Assembly (NCBI GenBank): GCA_963995505.1
Contig: OZ023190.1
Coordinates: 17,478,092 to 17,542,091, forward strand
Reading direction: 5' to 3'
Origin: Hypericum androsaemum
Lineage: Eukaryota > Streptophyta > Magnoliopsida > Malpighiales > Hypericaceae
DNA length: 64,000 bases
The translations under genes were made by a program, and so were the position numbers. The notes beneath the pieces were generated by a model that saw only the letters and a list, made by a program, of their open reading frames with translations, made no database searches and was not told where the DNA came from. Positions 52,577-64,000 of the stretch are shown piece after piece. How positions within the stretch are numbered: the stretch's first letter is position 1; each line of letters begins with the position of its first letter.

Positions 52577-54430
52577 TGACCAAATTTGTTGCTGATACGA
52601 CTTTCTTTGAAGAGCTGGTACCCTTCTTTCTTCAACCAGACGTAAGAGAAGACATGTATTTCATGACTCCTCGTATGGAGCTAACCAATGCGTGGGTTGA
52701 GATATGGACGGCATTGAGATCCTTGAAACACCAACTCGATCAGTCGACTGCTGAGAGGGAGGCCTTTTACCAGGACCTCTTGAGTTGCATCGATGACATA
52801 TGGATGGCTAATTGCCGCTCAAGGTGCCAAATTAGGTCTCGGTAATGGGTCACCATCCTTCGTTGAACCTATGTCGGGGCAACTCGAGGAAGGGTCTTTA
52901 CCTTACCGCAATACAGAGACTCCGAACTTTACAAGTTTACTCAACCGACACCCATCGATTAGGGCTTCCAATTACCCGAAGGTGCGAGAGTTTTCTACAA
53001 GCAAGGGGACCCAAGAAGTTTCTTTGGGCAATATAAGGCTTTGACTGCTTGCCTACCCGATAGTTTATGACGTTGCTCATGTTCTGACCCCGTCACTGCG
53101 GTTCGTGAGGTTAAAGCAAGGGTACTTGGACCTAAGCTTTCGCACTCCTATGCCAACTCCTCAGTTCGTGATGTTGAGGCGATGGGAGCTCGATGAATGT
53201 GACGTCCATCATCACTCGATGTTGGGAACTATCTAACAAAAAGGGACAGAAGGGCGACCCATATTCCCTCAACCTGAGGGTTTTACCCCGCATCAATTCT
53301 TGGAGGGTCAGCCATCGATGGTTTCCTACTCTATTGCTCATGTTGCCATGGTTGGCTTCCAACGAAGCTATAAGGGAGAAGGCCTTAAGCAAGGGAAGGC
53401 CGGCCCTAAGACCCGGGGGCAAGATCTGGGGGCAAGGAAGGCCTCTCGACAGCGGCATCCCAATGACTCAAAAGTTCTTCCATCCAAAGGGAGCTAATGA
53501 AACATGGAGGATCAATCCTCCTCGTATCAAGGGGACTTTCAAGATAAACCCGACCCATACCGGAATGCCTTTAATTAGCTTGGAGATAAGAAGGTCACCC
53601 CTGAGCTACCAACACAAGATGCCATGATCAAGACTCAGATGCGTTGCCTTGAGAGAAAGGTCTGGATATAGAAGATATTCATCAAGGGCCTCGAAGGACA
53701 ACTGGTGGAACAAAGGGCCGAGCTAGAGGAATGAAAGGCACTTCTTGCTCTCCCACGGGTGAAACACCATTCGGCCGTGACTCGAGGATGGGCCAAGGAG
53801 GTTGAAGCCTTTATGACAAAGAAGGGAAAAGACCTCAACCACGTTAAAGAGATTCAATCAAAGACACCCACTGACTTACGAGAAGTTGATCCCCAAGTAG
53901 GTACCTAACATGAGGAGCAAGATCTACCCGAAGGAAGATTACTCTCAGAAGAACAAGGCCGACCTAAAAGAGAAGGATGTCTTGGTCGACCTTGGTGCCG
54001 GGTATGTCAAGTTTGAGGACTTCTCAAGCAAGCTGGCAATTAACATGGCGTCGACTAGTCTCGGGTTGGATACCCACCAACTAAGCCACTTCAAGGGCAA
54101 TATGAACGAGGAAGACCCTATTGAACCTCAGGTAGGAGAGAAGCCCCCAACCATACCTATAGTATAGGACTACAATGGCAGTGTCACCATCGCGAGGCCG
54201 ACCAGGAGAATGTGCAACCATCTTAAGCCTCTCTATATCATGGCTCATATCTTCAAAAAAGCTGATAGATAGAATTCTCATGGACAACGGGGCAGTGGTG
54301 AACAAGTTTCTCCAATTGTTCCTTAAGAAGCTTAACAAGCAGAAGGAGAAGGTCGGCTTGACCGGCATGGTAGTGACCATAGAGGCGGCCTTCTATGACG
54401 GGACCATGATGCCAATAAGGCTGGCCTGAA
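52577..54430 (+). pseudogene. Gypsy-type Gag and aspartic protease remnant
   Basis: Gag-like sequence starts at 52577 (TKFVADTTFFEELVPFF, then MELTNAWVEIWTAL) and breaks at 52,845. Later pieces in other frames are low in signature. Around 54,160-54,430 the reading YNGSVTI, HLKPLYIMAHI and then DRILMDNGAVVN in the adjacent frame matches the retropepsin of gypsy elements, with DNG in place of the D-T/S-G active site. Multiple stops follow. Not functional. Confidence 0.65.
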
Positions 54431-54819
54431 GTAGCGTAGATGGTTAGTTTCTCTGGTATGTGAGCTCAGTCAAGCGAGAGATTTCTTTTACCTAACGACC
54501 GATTAGTGCCACACTCGGGAGGTAAGTACTTTCTCTTACCTATGAGGAGTGAGACCATGAGAGAGGTACCAAGGCGATTGGAGGTCTGTACCTTATCACA
54601 TGTACGAAGCATCCCAGTATGTCTTTGAGTACAACAACCTAGACCTCATGGAGCTGCTCAATATCGACGATCTTCACCCTGCTACAAGTAAGTTGAAGGA
54701 CGTCAAGTCGAGATGACCCTTTGAGTCGAGATATTACAAGCCCATCAAGAAAATGAGGTCTGATAAGGACCACATCAACACTTCTCACCTGGTCGTACCG
54801 AAGTGTTAACTTGCGGGGG

Positions 54820-55655
54820 TATCATTGGAGTGCAAAAATATCAAGTCTACTTTATGTCCACTTAATGTCCAGGTACGACACAAATGGTCCATTTAATATC
54901 TAGGATGATGCCAACAGTCTACTCAATGTCCTGATGTGACACCAATAGTCCACTTAATGTCCCGGTGCAATGTCAATGATCTACTTAATGTCCTGGTGGA
55001 ATGCCAATGATCTATTTAATGTCTAGTGCAATGCCAGAGGGGGACTTTATGTTTGGTCCAATGCCAGAGGGAGACTTTATGTCTGGTACGATGCCAAGGG
55101 GACTCTATGTCCAATGTGGGCTTTATGTCCAATATGGACCCTATGACTGGTGTGGACTTTATGACTTTTAAGGGCTTCAGGACTGATGATAAGGAAACTT
55201 TATGGCTAGTGGCGCTAAGACACAACGTGATTTGTAACGACTTAGGATTTTTTCTATGATGAGCTGAGTATTCCTATATTAGATGACGGCCCAGGTCTTC
55301 CTATTCTAAGTCAGGTCATCTTATATATTAGACACATACTAAGTAGGGTCGTCCTAAATTAGACATGTCCGAAGCGGAAACTTTCTATATTAGATACGGC
55401 TTAGGGTTCCTTACATTGAAGGCCAAAAGTTTAGTCAGCATTCTCTATATAAGGAGCGTTTGGACAAAAGAGCAGGGCATCCATCCATCAACACAACAAC
55501 CAAACCTTAATTTACTTGTATTGTTTTTCCTTTCCGTAGCTTAGTCTAGCTTACTTTAAAACTTTTTCCCTCTCTCTATAAGGCCGACTTTGGGACGATC
55601 ACTTCGAATTCGTTCATGGTCTTTTTGACGTTCTTGTACCCTTTTTCCTACAACA
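54820..55655 (+). repeat. 3' LTR of gypsy-type element (836 bp)
   Basis: This LTR is about 260 bp longer than the 5' LTR because its first part (54,840-55,170) contains repeated 'cttaatgtcc...gatgccaatgatcta' units. A matching 'ctctatataaggag' lies near 55,444. From 55,656 to 55,885 nothing further is recognised. Confidence 0.72.
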
Positions 55656-55885
55656 AATATGTAATAATATATTAATAAAAGTAATAATTTGTCATGACAT
55701 GCGAGATAGCTCAATGAAGTATAATTAATGAAATTTAACATTTTTAGATCTCTTTAATTTTTGATTTATAACCACTTGGTATCCGGTCCACTGGATCTAC
55801 TAATCCAAGTTCGAGCCGGGTATGACCTTTGAAAAGTGGAAAAACTCTCCCAACAAATATTTAACATTGCTGTGTTCCCAAGTAT

Positions 55886-57997
55886 TTAGATCTCTTTTAT
55901 TAAATATAGTTGTCTTAGATTTTAATGATATTTTTTAGATTCGTAAAGTCTGAATTTAAGAACTTCCTTAAATAAATCTAAGTATATTATCACTTGAACT
56001 AATTTTTTTAGTTAAGATAATGTATTTTAATTCGGTTAAATTTTTGCGAATGTAAAATATGTTATTACGATTTCTAAAATTTTTAACAGAATACCAGATC
56101 AGAATGAAATATATGGAAATAAAAGTTCCCATACAATATCTTAAAAACATTTAGTAACACTCGAAAAGGTCCAACCCCAGCCCGAAATGAAGGCCCATAA
56201 CAAAAATTGTCTTCCCCAATTGGTTTCTTCTTCCCTCTCTAGATCAATCTTCTCCTTCAAGGTCCCCCGCGTCACGTGCTCCGCCATGCGACACCACGTG
56301 ATCGCCCTCCTTTTCTGCGCTCTCAGCTTCACCGCCGGAACTCCCATTGACGGGTACTTCTCACGATTTTTCCTTTTTATTGTGCAATTATCGGTATAAA
56401 CAAACCAAAAAGACTCAAACTTTAGCTTCTGTTCGAAACCGACAAGGTCCGGGAAGAAGCTTCTGGTGGTTGGGAAGGAGCTCTGGGAGGAAACCCTAAC
56501 CTTAAAAAGCGGTTCCAGGGCTTACCAATTGGAGGGTCTCAAGTCCCGGATTTGGTATGAAGTGAAGATATCTTATCCAGCTTCTGTATGCCCTTTATTA
56601 TTTCATCCTTTTTTTTGTTATTGCGGAATTAGTGTGATTTGTTATGAGGGTTTTAGTTGAATGGCAGATACCTGCTAGGTTTTCTTTGGAATTGAAGGAG
56701 GAGGAGGGTTCCCATTCCGGGTTTGGTGGCAGGAGGAGGTTGCTTAATACTGAGAAGTTGATATTCAAGACGGATGATTCCGGTGGACGTGAATCGGTAT
56801 CGGATCGCTGTTTCATGATGTGCTTGATCATTGCGTAGGGTCGGGTTGGCGTCTTATATCCGTTTTCTTGTTGCCTGCCTTGGTTTCAGAGTGGACTTTA
56901 TGTTTTGGTGAGCGTGGAGCCGGAGGGAGTGGTAGCTATCCCGGATGTGCCCGAGAGGAATGACATTGTTTTCAACATAGGTAAGCTGCAAGAACCAACT
57001 TAGCTTATTTACTAGTTAGTTTTGATATAGCCGATTTAGCTAACCTGTTTGCAAAGTGTGGCCTTTCATGAATGTGCCTCACTTGTTTGACCTCTAAATT
57101 ATCTTAGTGCAAGTTAATGCGGAATCTAAGTATTTTTTGTGGCATGTGTGGGTTTTACTGGGACATCTGATTTATTCTCATCGAATGTCGTCCTCCTCCA
57201 TTCAAAGTCAAATTTGCTTGAGGAATAGCAACTTGGCTTGTTATTGAATGGATATATGCTAACTTATCTTGTTAGCTTGTTACTGCGATACTGCTAGAAT
57301 TGGACTAGTGTCTTCTTGTTTGTGTTAATTGTTTTACTTATAAAATTTATCTGCTTCGAGTCTGTGATGAGCTCCTGTTGGGCATCGCACACCAAGCTTG
57401 GTGGGTTGTAGTGATGGATGTACTCTGTTTGGGATTTGCATTCATCATTCCTAGCTTTCTACCTTCCTTTCTGCTTCTGAGGAATGGAAGATCCGAGTTG
57501 CTGAGTGAGGATATCCCTAAAGAGTCATAATAAGCTTTGATGGGAATTTATCCATTTGTTTATCGCTACAAAATCTGGCTGCAGCCTACAAGGAAGCAAC
57601 GCTAAAGTGGTTCAGGATTGTTGGATATGATGGCCTCGCTACTTCATCACAGTTTGCAGATGACAGTGCAAAAGAAGGAAGGCATGCTTTAGACCGCTGA
57701 CTGATTCCAGTACCGTGTGTTTTCATCCCTGGAACTAGATGGACAAATTTACATTTGGCTAATTTTTGTTAGATGGCTTGCTTCATTATTCCCTGTTCGT
57801 GTAAGGAGGAAAAGAATGTTCACCATTTTCTTTTCGAGATACTTTTGAGGGAAGATCCAATCTACCATCTGGTAACGGTTGGTGAAAGTATTCATGCATT
57901 TATTGGAAGATTCTACAGAAGATGCACACATTTCAGATGTAAAAATAGTTTTTCTCCTTGCCTTGTTGCTCCAGAACAGCTCATGAAAAATCAATAA
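55886..57997 (+). repeat. Left arm of a large palindrome (about 2.1 kb)
   Basis: This arm is the reverse complement of 58644-60763 with only scattered substitutions and two small length differences (a 7-bp insertion and one base in a homopolymer, both in the right arm near 60,020-60,060). It carries a complete five-exon gene. The outer breakpoint is at 55886, inside unremarkable AT-rich DNA. Confidence 0.92.
56286..57530 (+). CDS. Uncharacterised 198-aa type I membrane protein, left copy
   Basis: Five exons join in frame: 56286-56353, 56447-56585, 56668-56796, 56890-56980 and 57361-57530. The protein has an N-terminal signal peptide (MRHHVIALLFCALSFTAG), a lumenal or extracellular part with KKLLVVGKELWEETLTLKSG, RAYQLEGLKSRIWYEVKISY, a Gly/Arg linker and SGLYVLVSVEPEGVVAIPDV. 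A single membrane segment at about 158-182 (WWVVVMDVLCLGFAFIIPSF) is followed by a short acidic tail. The family was not recognised. Compared with the inverted copy, it has K/E, R/Q, I/T, A/P, H/Y and D/A differences; D162 lies inside the membrane segment here, where the other copy has Ala. The last intron acceptor is 'cttcgag' instead of 'cttccag'. This copy may therefore be drifting. Confidence 0.72.
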
Positions 57998-58643
57998 AAT
58001 TTTTTTTTTTTAAAAAGACACGTCAATAGCAGGTGGAATAAGTGCAGCTCACTTCATTCCCATCTTCTCTTCCTCATATTCTCTTCAACGTACCATTTCA
58101 TAACTTAACTCTGTTATCTTGCACCTCCTAACTCGGTCTTCGACCGCTGCGAAGCAATTCGCCATGGTGGTACTTAACTTGGATCTGATGCTGCTTGCTT
58201 TCTTGTACGGTGCCCTCCTCATCTGCGTCCTTCTGGTTGCCATCATCATTGTACTGATCGGCTTGCTGCTTGCGTTCTTTCTCGCCTTTTGCATTGTTGC
58301 TGCTGCGGATATCCACCGCGTTTACTCTTTCGTTTGTCGGTGTATAGTGACGGTACAGGAAGATGTCAAGTTCGGGCTAGTTATGGTCCTCTGCCTGGTC
58401 ATGTACTGCATCGTCGACATTGCAGAGGCTTTAACACCTATGGTGCAAAGGCTGGCTTTCGGATTCAAGATGAAGACCAAATATGTTATGAACCGTTTGG
58501 ATGATCTGATCCTTGAAAATGCCCAGAAGTAGCTGCTCAACAATTTACATGCCATCATCTTGACTTAACACCACGTTGGCTGTTCTTTCAACAATCCTCA
58601 GAAACATTCAGTCACACAATGTAAATAGACACTATATAGAAAT
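57998..58643. other. Spacer of the palindrome (646 bp)
   Basis: This is unique sequence between the inverted arms, starting with a T/A homopolymer run (about 57,998-58,015). It contains the 122-codon ORF at 58164-58532 and no transposon ends. Confidence 0.85.
58164..58532 (+). CDS. Unrecognised 122-aa membrane ORF in the palindrome spacer
   Basis: An intronless frame starts at an ATG in excellent context (gccATGG) and ends with TAG at 58530-58532. The first 65 residues are very hydrophobic: MVVLNLDLMLLAFLYGALLI, CVLLVAIIIVLIGLLLAFFL, AFCIVAAAD. A further hydrophobic stretch is FGLVMVLCLVMYCIVDIAEA, and the tail KMKTKYVMNRLDDLILENAQ is charged. About three membrane segments are predicted by eye. 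No family is recognised. It lies between the two arms and is single copy in this window. Expression or conservation is not known, so it may be a chance ORF. Confidence 0.45.
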   Translation: MVVLNLDLMLLAFLYGALLICVLLVAIIIVLIGLLLAFFLAFCIVAAADIHRVYSFVCRCIVTVQEDVKFGLVMVLCLVMYCIVDIAEALTPMVQRLAFGFKMKTKYVMNRLDDLILENAQK

Positions 58644-60759
58644 ATATTGATTTTTCATGAGCTGTTCTGGAGCAACAAGGCAAGGAGAAAAACTATTTTT
58701 ACATCTGAAATGTGTGCATCTTCTGTAGAATCTTCCAATAAATGCATGAATACTTTCACCAACCGTTACCGGATGGTAGATTGGATCTTCCCTCAAAAGT
58801 ATCTCGAAAAGAAAATGGTGAACATTCTTTTCCTCCTTACACGAACAGGGAATAATGAAGCTAGCCATCTAACAAAAATTAGCCAAATGTAAAATTGTCC
58901 ATCTAGTTCCAGGGATGAAGACACACGGTACTGGAATCAGTCAGCGGTCTAAAGCATGCCTTCCTTCTTTTGCACTGTCATCTGCAAACTGTGATGAAGT
59001 AGCGAGGCCATCATATCCAACAATCCTGAACCACTTTAGCGTTGCTTCCTTGTAGGCTGCAGCCAGATTTTGTAGTGATAAACAAATGGATAAATTCCCA
59101 TCAAAGCTTATTATGACTCTTTAGGGATATCCTCACTCAGCAACTCGGATCTTCCATTCCTCAGAAGCAGAAAGGAAGGTAGAAAGCTAGGAATGATGAA
59201 TGCAAATCCCAAACAGAGTACAGCCATCACTACAACCCACCAAGCTTGGTATGGGATGCCCAACAGGAGCTCGTCACAGACTGGAAGCAGATAAATTTTA
59301 TAAGTAAAACAAGAAACACAAACAAGAAGACACTAGTCCAATTCTAGCAGTATCGCAGTAACAAGCTAACAAGATAAGTTAGCATATATCCATTCACTAA
59401 CAAGCCAAGTTGCTATTCCTCAAGCAAATTTGACTTTGAATGGAGGAGGACGACATTCGATGAGAATAAATCAGATGTCCCAGTAAAACCCACACATGCC
59501 ACAAAAAATACTTAGATTCCGCATTAACTTGCACTAAGATAATTTAGAGGTCAAACAAGTGAGGCACATTCATGAAAGGCCACACTTTGCAAACAGGTTA
59601 TCTAAATCGGCTATATCAAAACTAACTAGTAAATAAGCTAAGTCGGTTCTTGCAGCTTACCTATGTTGAAAACAATGTCATTCCTCTCGGGCACATCCGG
59701 GATAGCTACCACTCCCTCTGGCTCCACGCTCACCAAAACATAAAGTCCACTCTGAAACCAAGGCAGGCAACAAGAAAACGGATATAAGACGCCAACCCGA
59801 CCCTATGCAATGATCAAGCACATCATGAAACAGCGATCCGATACCGATTCACGTCCACCGGAATCATCCGTCTTGAATATCAACTTCTCAGTATTAAGCA
59901 ACCTCCTCCTGCCACCAAACCCGGAATGCGAACCCTCCTCCTCCTCCAATTCCAAAGAAAACCTAGCAGGTATCTGCCATTCAACTAAAACCCTCATAAC
60001 AAATCACACTAATTCCGCAATAACAAAAAAAAAGGATGAAATAATAAAGGGCAAAGGGCATACAGAAGCTGGATAAGATATCTTCACTTCATACCAAGTC
60101 TGGGACTTGAGACCCTCCAAATGGTAAGCCCTGGAACCGCTTTTTAGGGTTAGGGTTTCCTCCCAGAGCTCCTTCCCAACCACCAGAAGCTTCTTCCCGG
60201 ACCTTGTCGGTTTCGAACAGAAGCTAAAGTTTGAGTCTTTTTGGTTTGTTTATACCAATAATTGCACAATAAAAAGGAAAAATCGTGAGACGTACCCGTC
60301 AATGGGGGTTCCGGCGGTGAAGCTGAGAGCGCAGAAAAGGAGGGCGATCACGTGGTGTCGCATGGCGGAGCACGTGACGCGGGGGACCTTGAAGGAGAAG
60401 ATTGATCTAGAGAGGGAAGAAGAAACCAATTGGGGAAGACAATTTTCGTTATGGGCCTTCGTTTCGGGCTGGGGTTGGACCTTTTCGAGTGTTACTAAAT
60501 GTTTTTAAGATATTGTATGGGAACTTTTATTTCCATATATTTCATTCTGATCTGGTATTCTGTTAAAAATTTTAGAAATCGTAATAATATATTTTACATT
60601 CGCAAAAATTTAACCGAATTAAAATACATTATCTTAACTAAAAAAATTAGTTCAAGTGATAATATACTTAGATTTATTTAAGGAAGTTCTTAAATTCAGA
60701 CTTTACGAATCTAAAAAATATCATTAAAATCTAAGACAACTATATTTAATAAAAGAGAT

Positions 60760-60763
<4 letters not shown>
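58644..60763 (-). repeat. Right arm of the large palindrome (about 2.1 kb)
   Basis: Mirror of 55886-57997. Paired coordinates sum to 116,649 in the outer part and 116,641 in the inner part. Its outer end (60,763) joins directly to the duplicated casein kinase sequence, with no filler. Confidence 0.92.
59111..60363 (-). CDS. Uncharacterised 198-aa type I membrane protein, right (inverted) copy
   Basis: Exons 60296-60363, 60064-60202, 59845-59973, 59661-59751 and 59111-59280 give an intact 198-residue frame. It has the same signal peptide, body and C-terminal membrane segment as the left copy. The last intron has a standard 'cttccag' acceptor and the membrane segment reads WWVVVMAVLCLGFAF without the acidic residue, so this looks like the more ancestral version. 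It is convergent (tail to tail) with the left copy and 397 bp downstream of the truncated kinase stop on the same strand. The family was not recognised; a single-pass membrane role is inferred from topology only. Confidence 0.75.

Positions 60764-64000
<3,237 letters not shown>

Larger units (their letters stand above)
51932..55655 (+). mobile_element. Ty3/gypsy-type LTR retrotransposon, non-autonomous
   Basis: The 5' LTR is 51932-52506 and the 3' LTR 54820-55655. They share ttggagtgcaaaaatatcaag at the start, the 'gggtcgtcctaaatt' and 'catccatcaacacaacaac' blocks, and a caaca end. A tract tttttggcacatccagtggg follows the 5' LTR at 52508, like the primer-site context of Tat/Ogre-type gypsy elements. 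A purine tract (cttgcggggg) precedes the 3' LTR. Only degenerate gag and protease remain between them (52,577-54,430); no reverse transcriptase or integrase is seen. No target duplication was found. Confidence 0.78.

Noticed and set aside
58119..58163. Upstream extension of the spacer ORF by 15 codons
   Set aside because: The longer frame begins with TTG; the ATG at 58164 is in much better context.

Overview
The window reads as nuclear DNA of a flowering plant, most likely a eudicot. It is AT-rich, its genes are split by GT-AG introns, and it carries plant-restricted families (ATL RING-H2, tocopherol cyclase, DUF828/PH FORKED-like, PGG ankyrin, DUF247). Between the genes lie LTR retrotransposons, Mutator-like elements and hAT-type MITEs. 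No rRNA, tRNA or CRISPR was seen. All exon models were joined by hand from splice signals and reading-frame continuity.

Layout. 1-340: arm of an inverted-repeat element. 1.0-2.2 kb: broken DUF247 gene (-). 2.4-9.5 kb: a three-level nest, in which a Ty3/gypsy-type element (-) is interrupted by a Ty1/copia element (-), itself interrupted by a 722-bp hAT-type MITE. 10.5-16.7 kb: LTR-derived tangle with a 1,584-bp solo LTR. 17.1-18.35 kb: 5'-truncated carotenoid cleavage dioxygenase copy (+), with a second fragment at 21.0 kb. 21.9-23.0 kb: ATL-type RING-H2 ligase (+). 24.3-27.3 kb: ankyrin/PGG membrane protein (-). 28.5-29.3 kb: foldback element. 32.1-34.1 kb: FORKED-like/VAN3-binding protein (-). 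35.0-41.7 kb: a MITE, a foldback element, a decayed MULE and a Pack-MULE carrying a SKU5-like multicopper oxidase fragment. 44.6-47.5 kb: casein kinase 1-like gene (-). 48.5-51.6 kb: tocopherol cyclase VTE1 (-). 51.9-55.7 kb: degenerate Ty3/gypsy-type element. 55.9-60.8 kb: a palindrome of two about 2.1-kb arms, each with a full gene for a 198-aa membrane protein, around a 646-bp spacer holding a 122-codon ORF. 60.8-64.0 kb: a second, nearly identical casein kinase copy in the same orientation as the first, cut by the palindrome junction, where an in-frame stop appears.

Functionally the intact genes look like ordinary unlinked housekeeping and signalling genes: vitamin E synthesis, protein phosphorylation, ubiquitination, vein patterning/trafficking and defence-type ankyrin. 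They do not form a pathway cluster. The notable biology is structural: a recent compound rearrangement (inverted duplication plus dispersed direct duplication) that leaves a kinase with an intact catalytic domain and a truncated tail, and several transposons with unusual architecture or captured host sequence.
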